Below are positions 22,675 through 31,072 of a DNA stretch of 31,110 nucleotides, one piece after another. Positions within the stretch are counted from its first letter, which is position 1; each line of letters opens with the position of its first letter. Below the pieces are notes generated by a model. The model saw nothing but the letters and a program-made list of their open reading frames with translations, did not search any database and was not told where the DNA came from. The position numbers and the translations under genes were made by a program. This DNA is from an uncultured Clostridia bacterium (GTDB lineage Bacteria > Bacillota > Clostridia > Lachnospirales > Lachnospiraceae), in NCBI GenBank assembly GCA_937895705.1, contig CALBKM010000026.1:1-31110 (forward strand), written 5' to 3'.

Positions 22675-23103
22675 TTATGCCTCCTCTTTCGGCAGAATGG
22701 CAAAGGAGAACTCTGCGGAAACGCAAAGCTTACCGTTTACCTTGCCCACACCCTTTGCCCAATAAAACGGGGCTTTGCTCTTAATAACGGAGCACTCGGT
22801 TTCAAATACATCTCCCGGCTTTACCGGATTCTTAAAGCGAACTTTGTCCAGACCGGTAAACAGGGTGGTGATTTCCTTGCCCTGCGCCATGTCCTGAAAG
22901 AGGACACAGGTGGATTGGCCTAAAATTTCACACAAAATCACACCCGGTACAATCGGGTTGCCCGGAAAATGTCCCTTTAAGAAAAACTCCTCTCCGGTTA
23001 TTGTTTTCTTTCCGTATGCCACGCCGTCCTTTACCTCTGCCTCGTCAACCAGAAGCATATGGTCGCGGTGGGGAAGGATATTCATCAATTCTTCTTTGTT
23101 CAT
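22675..23103 (-). CDS. fabZ: 3-hydroxyacyl-ACP dehydratase FabZ
   Basis: FabZ dehydrates 3-hydroxyacyl-ACP to trans-2-enoyl-ACP in chain elongation. The 142-residue hotdog-fold protein has the active-site helix region HFPGNPIVPGV with His 45, and Glu 59 in ILCEILGQ; Glu rather than Asp agrees with FabZ over FabA. The start PHRDHMLLVD is typical. GAGGTGA precedes the ATG. Only 13 bases separate it from fabF. Confidence 0.94.
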   Translation of the reverse strand: MNKEELMNILPHRDHMLLVDEAEVKDGVAYGKKTITGEEFFLKGHFPGNPIVPGVILCEILGQSTCVLFQDMAQGKEITTLFTGLDKVRFKNPVKPGDVFETECSVIKSKAPFYWAKGVGKVNGKLCVSAEFSFAILPKEEA

Positions 23104-23116
23104 GCTGTCACCTCGA

Positions 23117-24346
23117 TTATTTTACGCGACGGAAGGCAATACAAGCGTTATGACCACCGAATCCCAAAGAAGTGGAGATTGCGGTATCTACCTGTATGTT
23201 CTGTGCCTTACACGGAATGTAGTTAAGATCAAGTGCCGGGTCCGGACTGGTCAGGTTGATGGTCGGCGGAAGGATGCCGGTTTCCAGAGCCTTTACACAG
23301 GCAATGGCCTCCGCAGCGCCCGCGGCACCTAACATATGACCGGTCATGGACTTGGTGGAACTGATTTTTACGTTTTTCGCACCTTCTTCGCCGAATGCCA
23401 GCTTGAAGGCTTTGGTCTCGGTAGCATCGTTTAATGCGGTACCGGTGCCGTGTGCGTTGATGTATAAGGAATCGGTGGAATACTCTACCCCTGCCAATGC
23501 CTTTTCGATGGCCTTTGCGGTGTAGGTCGCCTCCGGGTCCGGAGCGGTCACGTGATGTGCGTCACAGGTAGCGCCGTAACCGCAGATTTCTGCGTAAATC
23601 TTTGCGCCCCGGGCAACTGCGTGCTCGTACTCCTCTAAAATGAGGGTAGCGGCACCTTCGCCGAGAACAAAGCCTGCCCGACGGGAATCGAACGGAAGAG
23701 AAGCCTCGTTCGGGTCGGTAGCCTGGGACAGTGCCATACAGTTAATAAAGCCTGCGACACAAAGAGGATTTACGGAAGACTCGGAACCGCCGCAAATGGC
23801 TGCGGTGAGATACCCGTCCTTAATTGCACGGTATGCTTCGCCGATGGCGGTGGTACCGGTTGCACAAGCGGTGGACATACACATAGCATTACCGTGGGCA
23901 TTGAAACGGATGGCAATCTGGCCAGCCGCAATGTTAATAATCATCTTCGGAACGAACTGCGGGGAAACCTTTCTCGGACCACCGGCAAGAATGCCTTCGT
24001 GGTTTTCTAAGGTGGTTTCGATGCCGCCTACGCCGGAACCGAAGTATACGCCAAGTTCTTCCTCTGCAATGTTTCCGGCAAGACCGGAGTCCTGCATGGC
24101 TTCGTCCGCGGAAACCAAAGCGTACTGGGTGTAAAGGTCGGCCTTACGAACGGTACCCTTATCCAGTACTGCGGACGGGTCAAAATTCTTAACTTCCGCT
24201 GCAAGCTTACTCTTAAAATCCGTGGTATCAAAGCGGGTAATCGGTGCGATGCCGTTTACGCCGTTAACAAGACCGTTCCAATATTCTTCCATATTATTTC
24301 CGATCGGGGTCACAGCGCCGAGACCGGTTACAACAACTCTTCTCAT
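23117..24346 (-). CDS. fabF: 3-oxoacyl-ACP synthase II
   Basis: FabF condenses malonyl-ACP with growing acyl-ACP. The 409-residue thiolase-fold enzyme shows the nucleophile Cys in MSTACATGTTAIGEA (near residue 160), the two catalytic His in NAHGTGTALNDATETKA and STKSMTGHMLGAAGAAE, and the glycine-rich end SLGFGGHNACIAFRR. The N-terminus MRRVVVTGLGAVTPIG is a standard start, preceded by AGGAGG. It is 12 bases downstream of fabG in the same operon. Confidence 0.95.
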   Translation of the reverse strand: MRRVVVTGLGAVTPIGNNMEEYWNGLVNGVNGIAPITRFDTTDFKSKLAAEVKNFDPSAVLDKGTVRKADLYTQYALVSADEAMQDSGLAGNIAEEELGVYFGSGVGGIETTLENHEGILAGGPRKVSPQFVPKMIINIAAGQIAIRFNAHGNAMCMSTACATGTTAIGEAYRAIKDGYLTAAICGGSESSVNPLCVAGFINCMALSQATDPNEASLPFDSRRAGFVLGEGAATLILEEYEHAVARGAKIYAEICGYGATCDAHHVTAPDPEATYTAKAIEKALAGVEYSTDSLYINAHGTGTALNDATETKAFKLAFGEEGAKNVKISSTKSMTGHMLGAAGAAEAIACVKALETGILPPTINLTSPDPALDLNYIPCKAQNIQVDTAISTSLGFGGHNACIAFRRVK

Positions 24347-24358
24347 AATGTTCTCCTC

Positions 24359-25108
24359 CTACATTGCCATGCCGCCGTCGATGCGGATGACTTCGCCCGT
24401 AATATAATTTGCCATGTCAGATGCCAGAAATAATACTAAGTTTGCAATCTCCTCCGGCTCTGCGAACCGCTTCATCGGAATGGCATTCACGAATTCTTCC
24501 TTGTCTGCAAAGGCAGTGGTCATCGGGGTTCTTACAAAGCCCGGAGCGATGGCGTTACAGCAGATGCCGCGGCTGCCAAGCTCCTTTGCGATGGACTTGG
24601 TAAAACCGATTAAGCCGGCCTTGGATGCAGCGTAATTGGTCTGTCCCGGGTTACCCATGACGCCGGCTACGGAGCTGACGTTGATAATTTTGCCGGCGCG
24701 CTTCTTTAACATTACCGGATACACCTGCTTTACGGTGTTATAAGCGCCCACCAGATTGATGTCGATGACGGAGGTGAATTCCTCCGGCTTCATGGAAAGA
24801 AGCAGCTTATCTCTGGTGATACCTGCGTTGTTTACTAAAATATCCACGGTACCGAAGTCCGCAAGAATCTCTTTGAACACTTCCGTGGTCTTGTCAAAAT
24901 CGGAAATGTCGCAAGAATAAGCCTTTACTTTTGTACCGAACTGTGCAAGGTAAGCAGCGGTCTCTTCCGCAACCTCCATGCTGCCTGCGTCTAAGAATGC
25001 CACATCGGCGCCGTTTTTGCAGAATGCTTCGCAAACGGCACGGCCGATGCCGCGGGAGCCGCCGGTAACGACGGCAACTTTATTGTTTAAAGATGTATTG
25101 TTTTCCAT
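24359..25108 (-). CDS. fabG: 3-oxoacyl-ACP reductase
   Basis: This NADPH-dependent short-chain dehydrogenase reduces 3-oxoacyl-ACP. At 249 residues it has the nucleotide-binding GGSRGIGRA (about 16-24), the NNAG motif, and the catalytic Ser-Tyr-Lys in SSVAGVMGNPGQTNYAASKAG. It ends with NYITGEVIRIDGGMAM, the usual FabG tail. The start follows AAAGGAA. It lies 15 bases after fabD. Position between fabD and fabF supports FabG over another dehydrogenase of the family. Confidence 0.93.
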   Translation of the reverse strand: MENNTSLNNKVAVVTGGSRGIGRAVCEAFCKNGADVAFLDAGSMEVAEETAAYLAQFGTKVKAYSCDISDFDKTTEVFKEILADFGTVDILVNNAGITRDKLLLSMKPEEFTSVIDINLVGAYNTVKQVYPVMLKKRAGKIINVSSVAGVMGNPGQTNYAASKAGLIGFTKSIAKELGSRGICCNAIAPGFVRTPMTTAFADKEEFVNAIPMKRFAEPEEIANLVLFLASDMANYITGEVIRIDGGMAM

Positions 25109-25123
25109 GTTAATTTCCTTTCC

Positions 25124-26038
25124 CTATTTCCCCAGTTCGGCAAGAACCGCATCAAGCTGTTCCTTGGTTTCTACCGCAAAACTCTTTGCGTCCGGAACAA
25201 TCTTTTCCACCAGCTTTTGTAAGGTATTGCCGACACCGGTTTCGATAAATGTGGTGACACCCTGCTCTGCCATGGAAAGGATAATCTTTTCCCAAAGCAC
25301 CGGGTGATTGACCTGCGCGCACATGGTCTCTCTTACGTTATCGCCGTAAGGAGCCGCGGTCAGGTTGGCGTAAATCGGAAGAGACGGGGTATTAATATCA
25401 AATCCTGCCAAATCCTTTTCAAATTCCGCTACGGCCGGGGTCATAAACGGGGAATGGAATCCGCCGCCTACCTTAAGAGGAAGGGCACGACCGCCTGCGG
25501 CCTTTACTTCTTCATAAAACTGCGGAAGCTCTTCCGTGCTTCCCGCACAAACCAACTGTCCGGTGCAGTTGTAATTTACCGGATATACATGTTCGTAGTG
25601 GGAGGCAAGCTCCTCTACGGTTTCGTTCGGCAGCTTTACAACGGCTGCCATGCCTGCGGGTGCATTCGCTGCGGCTTTCGCCATGTGGCGGCCTCTGGCG
25701 CATGCGATCTCAAAACCGGTCTCCGGAGTATAGGCTTTTGCAAAAGCAAGGGCAGGAATTTCTCCTAAGGAAAAGCCCGCTACCATATCCGGCGTAATGC
25801 CGGAACTCTTTGCTGCCAAAGCGGCAGCTAAATCTGCCAGATAGAGACACGGCTGGGTGTTTGCGGTGTCGCGAAGGGTTGCTTCGTCTCCCTCAAACAT
25901 CTGGGCAAGAGTGCCCGGGCGAAGTTCTTCTGCTTTATCAAAGAGCTTGGCTACTTCGCTAAAGTTTTCATATAAATTTTTTCCCATGCCAGGGTGCTGT
26001 GCACCCTGACCGGAAAATAAAAATGCTATTTTACCCAT
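25124..26038 (-). CDS. fabD: Malonyl-CoA-ACP transacylase
   Basis: FabD moves malonyl groups from CoA to the acyl carrier protein. The 304-residue protein begins MGKIAFLFSGQGAQHPGMG, has the nucleophile Ser in VAGFSLGEIPAL and the Arg in ACARGRHM, and the catalytic His in GGGFHSPFM. I start at 26038 after AAAGGAG; ten further upstream codons have no site. Its start overlaps the fabK end by 13 bases, so translation is likely coupled. Confidence 0.94.
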   Translation of the reverse strand: MGKIAFLFSGQGAQHPGMGKNLYENFSEVAKLFDKAEELRPGTLAQMFEGDEATLRDTANTQPCLYLADLAAALAAKSSGITPDMVAGFSLGEIPALAFAKAYTPETGFEIACARGRHMAKAAANAPAGMAAVVKLPNETVEELASHYEHVYPVNYNCTGQLVCAGSTEELPQFYEEVKAAGGRALPLKVGGGFHSPFMTPAVAEFEKDLAGFDINTPSLPIYANLTAAPYGDNVRETMCAQVNHPVLWEKIILSMAEQGVTTFIETGVGNTLQKLVEKIVPDAKSFAVETKEQLDAVLAELGK

Positions 26039-26976
26039 GCGTTTACTCCTTTCAAAAGAGCTTCGCATTCGGTTACGAGCTCTGTAACGATTTCTGCGGC
26101 GGTCTGTTCCTTGTTTACCATACCGGAAATCTGGCCGGCTAAGAAACAGCCTTCCTTGGTATCACCGTCCACGGCAGCCTTACGAAGACCGCCTACACCC
26201 AGTTCCGCAACCATCTCGGCGGTTGTCTCCGGTGCATACTCGATTTTGGAGAAACCGCGGCTGAACGGGTTTTTAATGCAACGGCAGGTATTTCCGCCGA
26301 AGCGTCTTCCGGTGGTGATGGTGGAAGTGTCGTTTGCTTTTAATACCATGTCTTTATAGTTCTGATGTACGGAGCATTCCTTTGCAACGAGGAAACGGGT
26401 ACCTAACTGCACGCCGCATGCACCGAGGCAAAAAGCTGCAGCCATACCGCGACCGTCCGCAATACCTCCGGCAGCAAGTACCGGAATGGATACTGCGCTG
26501 CAAACCTGCGGAACCAGAGCCATAGTCGTTAATTCGCCGATGTGTCCGCCGGATTCCTGACCTTCGGCAACCACTGCGGTAGCACCGCACTGCTCCATTT
26601 TCTTTGCCATGGCAACGGAAGCGATGACCGGGATTACCTTAATCCCTGCGGCATTCCAGGCTTCCATATAGGCAGCCGGGCTTCCTGCACCGGTGGTTAC
26701 CACCGGAACCTTTTCCTCTGCCACAACCTGTGCCACTTCGGCAACGTGCGGACTCATTAACATGATATTTACGCCGAAGGGCTTATCGGTCAGCTCCCGG
26801 GCGATTTTAATCTGCTCGCGAAGGTAATTTGCATCCGCATTCATGGCGGAGATAATGCCCAGGCCTCCTGCGTTGGATACGGCAGCGGCCAGCTTGCCGT
26901 CCGCAATCCACGCCATACCACCCTGGAAAACCGGGTAGGTAATTCCTAATAAATCACAGAGTTTCGATTGAATCAT
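26026..26976 (-). CDS. fabK: Enoyl-ACP reductase II (FMN-dependent)
   Basis: FabK reduces enoyl-ACP with NAD(P)H through FMN and replaces FabI in many Firmicutes. The 316-residue TIM barrel starts LLGITYPVFQGGMAWIADGKLAAAVSNAGGLGII. It contains GQESGGHIGELTTMALVPQV with the catalytic His, then PVLAAGGIADGRGMAAAFCLGACGVQLGTRFL. These match FabK of the nitronate monooxygenase superfamily, and the operon position settles the function. It is 13 bases after acpP. FabK enzymes are known to be insensitive to triclosan. Confidence 0.94.
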   Translation of the reverse strand: MIQSKLCDLLGITYPVFQGGMAWIADGKLAAAVSNAGGLGIISAMNADANYLREQIKIARELTDKPFGVNIMLMSPHVAEVAQVVAEEKVPVVTTGAGSPAAYMEAWNAAGIKVIPVIASVAMAKKMEQCGATAVVAEGQESGGHIGELTTMALVPQVCSAVSIPVLAAGGIADGRGMAAAFCLGACGVQLGTRFLVAKECSVHQNYKDMVLKANDTSTITTGRRFGGNTCRCIKNPFSRGFSKIEYAPETTAEMVAELGVGGLRKAAVDGDTKEGCFLAGQISGMVNKEQTAAEIVTELVTECEALLKGVNAWVK

Positions 26977-26989
26977 AATGTACCTCGTA

Positions 26990-27214
26990 TTAGTTGTTCT
27001 TAAGCTCCTCGATCTTCGCGATGAGGTCGCCTACGGTAGCGATGGACGGATCCGGCTCGATGGAAACGCCGAATTCTTCTTCTACGTTCATGAGTAACTC
27101 AACGATATCGAGAGAGTCGATACCGAGGTCATCAGAGAAGCTGCTTGCTTCGGTGATGGAGTCTGCATCAATAGAGAGGCTGTTTGCTAAAAGTTCTTTG
27201 ATCTGGTCTAACAT
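26990..27214 (-). CDS. acpP: Acyl carrier protein
   Basis: The 74-residue acidic four-helix protein carries acyl chains on a phosphopantetheine arm. The attachment Ser 34 is in LGIDSLDIVELLM, and the C-terminal half has EEFGVSIEPD and TVGDLIAKIEEL. The start follows AAGGAGA. A 152-base structured gap separates it from fabH, by far the widest gap in this cluster, which may allow separate control of this abundant protein. Confidence 0.95.
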   Translation of the reverse strand: MLDQIKELLANSLSIDADSITEASSFSDDLGIDSLDIVELLMNVEEEFGVSIEPDPSIATVGDLIAKIEELKNN

Positions 27215-27366
27215 AGTTTCGTTCTCCTTTTTTATAAATAGATTGTTTTTATGAACAAGCCTTTGGTAATCCGCAGGCGTGTTACCGATGGATGTCGCAT
27301 GTTGTTTTCATGCGTGGGAATGTGCCGACCGCCTGTGGCGGTTGAACCGAACCGGCGGATAACTGT
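27215..27366 (-). promoter_or_regulatory. Hairpin-rich leader between fabH and acpP
   Basis: Three hairpins lie in a row: ACCGCC/GGCGGT with a three-base loop (27328-27342), CGCATG/CATGCG with a seven-base loop (27296-27314), and GGTAA/TTACC (27265-27286). No T-run follows any of them, so they are not plain terminators. No clear promoter or ORF was seen. It may hold an RNA processing, stability or regulatory element. Confidence 0.5.
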
Positions 27367-28320
27367 TTACCAGCGAATGAGGCAGGCTGCGTTTGCAAGG
27401 CCGCCGCCGAAAGCGGTAAGGATGATGTGGTCGCCCCGCTTTAATTTGCCGGCACGGTTTAATTCGTCCAGGGCGATCGGAATGCTCGCACTGGAGGTGT
27501 TGCCGTAGCGTTCGATGTTAAGGAAGAACTTGTCTTCGCTGGTCTTAAGACGCTTTGCGGCAAAGTCAATAATACGTTTGTTCGCCTGATGCGGTACGAT
27601 GTAGCTGATATCGTCCAAAGTCAGATTGTTCCGGGTAAGAAGTGTGTTCACATCGTTGCAGATGGAACTTACGGCATACTTAAAGGTTTCCTGTCCCATC
27701 ATATGAATATACGGGGAATCCGCTTCTTTGGTAAAGAACGGGGAGCAACCGATGGCGGTCGGAATCTTAATGACCTCGTCGTTGCCCTGTACGGTCACAA
27801 CGGAATCCAGATAACCATCCTCGTCATTCGAAAGAACGGCAGCGCCGGCTCCGTCGCCGAAAATAATACAGGTACCGCGATCGCTCCAATCCATAATGCC
27901 GCTGAGGCGTTCGGCGCCTACCACCAGGATTTTGTTTGCTTTCTTTCTGGCAAAGAGTCCTGCTGCGGTTTCCAGCAAGAAAAGGAAGGCGGAGCAGGCA
28001 GCATTGAGCTCCATGGCCGGGCAGGTAGCTCCGAGAAGCTTCTGTACCATGCAGGCGGTGGACGGGGAAACGGTTTCGCCGCTTACGGTAGCGGTAATGA
28101 TATAGTCTAAGTCCTCCGGCTTGCAGTTTGCGTTTTCCAATGCTGCCAGGGCTGCTTTGTGCGCCATCTCGGAAGTCCATTCCTCCGTGCTGACTCTGCG
28201 CTCGGCGATGCCGACACGCTGTCTGATCCATTCGTCATTGGTATCTACCATGGTTGCAAGCTCGTCGTTGGTGACGATACGTTCCGGTACGTACATACCG
28301 GTTCCGATTATATGAAACAT
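27367..28320 (-). CDS. fabH: 3-oxoacyl-ACP synthase III
   Basis: FabH starts fatty-acid synthesis by condensing acetyl-CoA or a short branched acyl-CoA with malonyl-ACP. The 317-residue protein has catalytic Cys 109 in NAACSAFLF, His in VPHQANKRIID, and Asn in NIERYGNTSSASIPIAL, and ends with ILTAFGGGLANAACLIRW. I start at 28320 (MFHIIGTG), five bases after GGAGGA; an ATG seven codons upstream lacks a site. It is the first gene of the cluster, and its promoter must lie in the 265 bases shared with the divergent sigma-factor gene. No FabT or FapR gene is adjacent. Confidence 0.95.
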   Translation of the reverse strand: MFHIIGTGMYVPERIVTNDELATMVDTNDEWIRQRVGIAERRVSTEEWTSEMAHKAALAALENANCKPEDLDYIITATVSGETVSPSTACMVQKLLGATCPAMELNAACSAFLFLLETAAGLFARKKANKILVVGAERLSGIMDWSDRGTCIIFGDGAGAAVLSNDEDGYLDSVVTVQGNDEVIKIPTAIGCSPFFTKEADSPYIHMMGQETFKYAVSSICNDVNTLLTRNNLTLDDISYIVPHQANKRIIDFAAKRLKTSEDKFFLNIERYGNTSSASIPIALDELNRAGKLKRGDHIILTAFGGGLANAACLIRW

Positions 28321-28533
28321 AATATCCTCCAAAAAGTTCATTCGGCAGGGAAATAAGATCCTTGCTACGGGCCTTTCAAAAAGACCATTCGATAAGTTAG
28401 TGGAAGAAAGAGGAAAAAAGTTACAGGAAAAATAAAAATATTTTTACCAAAGACGGAAAGAAATATTCAAAAGGCAGAAAAACAACGGTTTTTGGGGGGT
28501 AAAAAAATTTTGTACCCAAAGGAAAAAAAGTAT

Positions 28534-28542
28534 GTTATACTA
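28534..28542 (+). promoter_or_regulatory. Extended -10 promoter before the sigma-factor gene
   Basis: TG (28534-28535), one base, then TATACT (28537-28542) makes an extended -10. No good -35 is at the right distance. A GGGTA/TACCC inverted repeat (about 28497-28519) lies just upstream. Confidence 0.45.
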
Positions 28543-28585
28543 ACCGTAAAAGTTTGAATCCTGAAGACAGGGGGGATTTTTCGTT

Positions 28586-29098
28586 TTGGAAGATTTTGAA
28601 GAGATTTATGTGCGTTACCAGACGAAGATATACAGTTTTTTGTATCGTCTCAGCGGTGATGCGCAGTTATCGGAGGAGCTGACCCAGGAGACTTTTTACC
28701 GGGCGTTTGTGTCCTTCGGGAAATATAAAGGAAACAGTAGTATGTTTACGTGGTTGGCGGCCATTGCAAAGTATACCTATTTCGGATATTTGAAGAAAGA
28801 AAAGCAGTCCAGGGAAGTAATTCGGCTGGATGATGTAGTTACCTTTTTTATGGAACAGGAGGGCCAGGCATCTGCGGAAAGCCGGATGCTTCGCAGGGAA
28901 GTGACGGAAAAGGTGCGAGAGGTACTGTTGGAGTTGCCGCAAAAGAATTTGGAAGTGGTGGCACTCCGTATTTATGCGGAGATGTCTTTTAAACAAGTGG
29001 CGGAAGCAATGGGTATTTCGGAAAGTTCGGCAAAGGTGCTGTACTTCCGGGCAAAAAATATGTTAAAGGAGAAGTTGGAACATGAGTATAAGTTGTAA
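28586..29098 (+). CDS. ECF-type RNA polymerase sigma factor
   Basis: This 170-residue sigma-70 family protein has only regions 2 and 4, as in ECF factors. Region 2 (about 5-72) includes YRLSGDAQLSEELTQETFYRAF and SSMFTWLAAIAKYTYFGYLKK. Region 4 (about 110-165) includes LPQKNLEVVALRIYAEMSFKQVAEAMGISESSAKVLYFRAKNMLK with the helix-turn-helix. The only suitable start is TTG at 28586, nine bases after GGGGGGA. The anti-sigma gene overlaps it by 17 bases. It is divergent from fabH, so a link to membrane-lipid or envelope stress is possible but not shown. Confidence 0.9.
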   Translation: MEDFEEIYVRYQTKIYSFLYRLSGDAQLSEELTQETFYRAFVSFGKYKGNSSMFTWLAAIAKYTYFGYLKKEKQSREVIRLDDVVTFFMEQEGQASAESRMLRREVTEKVREVLLELPQKNLEVVALRIYAEMSFKQVAEAMGISESSAKVLYFRAKNMLKEKLEHEYKL

Positions 29099-29408
29099 TG
29101 CGGTACAGGATTTAATTGTATTGTTTCAGGAAAACACCGTCAGCGAAGAGACCCGTCGGGAAGTCAGAACTCACTTAAAAGGGTGCAGAGCATGCCGAAA
29201 GGTTTATAGGGAATATGCTCATCTGAACCAGGAAGAGTTACATTTCGAGCCGGAACCGAGACCGGAGTATGAGTTTGACTATGAAGCTCTGGCGGCTCGG
29301 ATTCGCAAAAGAAAGTTCTGGAAGCATACGGTGGTAACCGGAGCGTTTGCGGTCTGTATCGGAATTACCGTACTGGTGACCCGTGCTATTTTGCGGAATG
29401 AACGATAG
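29082..29408 (+). CDS. Membrane anti-sigma factor with HC2 zinc finger
   Basis: The 108-residue protein has the zinc-binding set Cys 5, His 31, Cys 35 and Cys 38 (HLKGCRAC), a flexible acidic linker and one membrane helix (about 83-102). It belongs to the zf-HC2 anti-sigma type that holds an ECF sigma factor at the membrane until a signal releases it. Almost no residues lie outside after the helix (RNER), so the signal is probably sensed in the cytoplasm or membrane, or by a partner. The overlap with the sigma gene gives coupled translation. Confidence 0.88.
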   Translation: MSISCNAVQDLIVLFQENTVSEETRREVRTHLKGCRACRKVYREYAHLNQEELHFEPEPRPEYEFDYEALAARIRKRKFWKHTVVTGAFAVCIGITVLVTRAILRNER

Positions 29409-29459
29409 AGTGAAGTGATTGGTGAACGTGAATAAGGAGAAACAATAGGAGGGCCGTCT

Positions 29460-29981
29460 ATGGAAATCGAACGTAAATTTACCGTGTCCGCCGTGCCGGC
29501 GGATTTGGAGCAGTATGTCTGCAGAGAGCTGGAGCAGGGATATCTTTGCACTCATCCGGTGGTTCGTGTACGAAAGTCCGTGAAAAACGGCGAGGCAAGC
29601 TACATCCTTTGCTATAAATCAAAGCTGGGAATGGAACAAAAAGCGGATGCTACGGCGCAGGTGTGCAGAGAAGAGGAGATGCCGTTAACAAAAGAGGCCT
29701 ACGAGAAGCTTCTCTCCAAAGTGGACGGTCGTGTGATTACGAAGACCCGATATTTGATTCCTTACGATACATATACCATCGAGTTGGATATCTTTGCGGG
29801 AGAGTTGACAGGCCTTGTGTTTGCGGAGGTGGAATTCCCGGACGAGAAGGCGGCAGCGGAGTTTGTGAAACCGGATTGGTTTGTGGAGGATGTGACCTTT
29901 GATAATCGCTTTAAGAATAACAGGCTGGCGCTGTGGAAGGAAGCGCCGGAGGAACTGAAGAAGGCGGGGATTATAAAGTAA
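29460..29981 (+). CDS. CYTH domain protein
   Basis: This 173-residue protein begins with the CYTH signature EIERKF (residues 2-7). The alternating charged strands of a triphosphate tunnel enzyme follow: VVRVRKS, YILCYKSK, ITKTRYLIPY, YTIELDIF and FAEVEF. Such enzymes hydrolyse inorganic triphosphate or nucleoside triphosphates with a metal ion. The substrate is not known here. AGGAGG lies upstream of the ATG. It follows the anti-sigma gene by 51 bases and may be in its transcript. Confidence 0.88.
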   Translation: MEIERKFTVSAVPADLEQYVCRELEQGYLCTHPVVRVRKSVKNGEASYILCYKSKLGMEQKADATAQVCREEEMPLTKEAYEKLLSKVDGRVITKTRYLIPYDTYTIELDIFAGELTGLVFAEVEFPDEKAAAEFVKPDWFVEDVTFDNRFKNNRLALWKEAPEELKKAGIIK

Positions 29982-30057
29982 TTCTTGCTTTGAAGGTTGG
30001 CCTGTAGGGGAAAGTTTTGGGAAAAGGGCCGGAAAATTTGAAGTTTGCGCATATATC

Positions 30058-30093
30058 AAAAAACTCTACAGCATGAAAGCGTAGAGTTTTTTT
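30058..30093. terminator. Bidirectional terminator
   Basis: Perfect 12-base arms AAAAAACTCTAC (30058-30069) and GTAGAGTTTTTT (30081-30092) give a strong terminator in both directions, for the CYTH gene and the converging LysR gene. Confidence 0.92.
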
Positions 30094-30101
30094 GGGGGGA
30101 A

Positions 30102-30968
30102 CTAGCGATATTTCAGATAGTCCAAAAACTTTTTTACTGCCAGAGAAGCATTTTTTTTGCTTCTTAGTGCGAGACCTATATCACGGTAAGCAGGAACATC
30201 TAATTCTTTTGATAGAATCCTATATGGGACACGCCTTAAGATTAGTTCCGGTAATATGGAGATTCCAAGACCGCTTTCAACCATTGACATAACAGCGTAA
30301 TCATCCCAAGTTGTAAATTTCATATTTGGTGTTAGATTGTTTCGTTCGAATATTTCAGATATTTCCGCTTTGGCTCCTTTTTCGAGTAGCATAAAAGGTT
30401 CATTACAAAGTGCAGAGACAGGAAATTGGTCAACGTCTCTTAAAGAATGATTTTCGGGGATAATTGCCATAAGCTTATCTTGATGTAAAAAAATGGTTTC
30501 AAATTCTTGGTGAGTTGGTAACCTTAAAAATCCGCAATCGACTCTGCCTGTATGAATCCATTCTTCAATTTCAGTATAATCACCTAACAAAAGTTCATAG
30601 TCAATATTAGGATAATCTTTTTGAAATTCTTTGATTATGTTAGGAAGCCAGTGAGTAGCCACACTTGAAAAAGTACCGATGCGAATTAAACCTGAGTCAA
30701 GTCCGTTGATTTCGTCTATTTGCATTTGGAGTTTATTAAATTCAGTACAAAGGTTTTGGGCATATGGTAATATCTTCATGCCGTCACTTGTAGGTTTGAT
30801 ACCGTATTTGCTTCGCTCAAGAAGTGTGATATTCCATTCTTTTTCTAGGTCTGAAATCATTCGGCTGACACCGGATTGGGTATAGTTAAGAATTTCTGCC
30901 GCTTTTGTGAAGCTCCCGTATTCGACCGTTTTCACAAAAGAGAGGTATTTTTGCAAATTCATGTCCAT
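30102..30968 (-). CDS. LysR-family transcriptional regulator
   Basis: The 288-residue protein has the LysR N-terminal winged helix (about 3-62: YLSFVKTVEYGSFTKAAEILNYTQSGVSRMISDLEKEWNI broken over the helix-turn-helix) and a LysR substrate-binding domain (about 90-285, from GLIRIGTFSSVATHWLPNIIKEF). LysR proteins bind a small effector and often control a divergent neighbour. I start at 30968 (MDMNLQ), five bases after AGGTG; an upstream ATG at 31007 would lie in the operator. The gene is more AT-rich than the preceding ones. The effector is unknown. Confidence 0.9.
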   Translation of the reverse strand: MDMNLQKYLSFVKTVEYGSFTKAAEILNYTQSGVSRMISDLEKEWNITLLERSKYGIKPTSDGMKILPYAQNLCTEFNKLQMQIDEINGLDSGLIRIGTFSSVATHWLPNIIKEFQKDYPNIDYELLLGDYTEIEEWIHTGRVDCGFLRLPTHQEFETIFLHQDKLMAIIPENHSLRDVDQFPVSALCNEPFMLLEKGAKAEISEIFERNNLTPNMKFTTWDDYAVMSMVESGLGISILPELILRRVPYRILSKELDVPAYRDIGLALRSKKNASLAVKKFLDYLKYR

Positions 30969-31000
30969 AATAACACCTATTCCTAAATGTGATTTTAGAT

Positions 31001-31024
31001 ATAACAAATATTTGCTTTTGTTAT
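31001..31024. promoter_or_regulatory. Likely LysR operator
   Basis: ATAACAAA (31001-31008) and TTTGTTAT (31017-31024) are perfect 8-base inverted arms with an 8-base spacer. They lie between the LysR gene and the divergent gene and overlap the -35 region for TATACT (31039-31044). This is the usual place for a LysR site. Confidence 0.6.
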
Positions 31025-31072
31025 GCTCGATATTATGATATACTTCTCAATATCAAAAAGCAAGAGGTTATT

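Noticed and set aside
22151..22765. 204-residue plus-strand frame across accD
   Set aside because: Antisense to accD and fabZ; no ribosome site or family resemblance.
27589..28110. 173-residue plus-strand frame across fabH
   Set aside because: Antisense shadow of fabH; Gly- and His-rich composition follows from the reverse codons.
28321..28585. FabT- or FapR-like operator before fabH
   Set aside because: I looked for a paired TTTGA/TCAAA-type or FapR-type palindrome and saw only a single AGTTTGAAT half; not enough to call.
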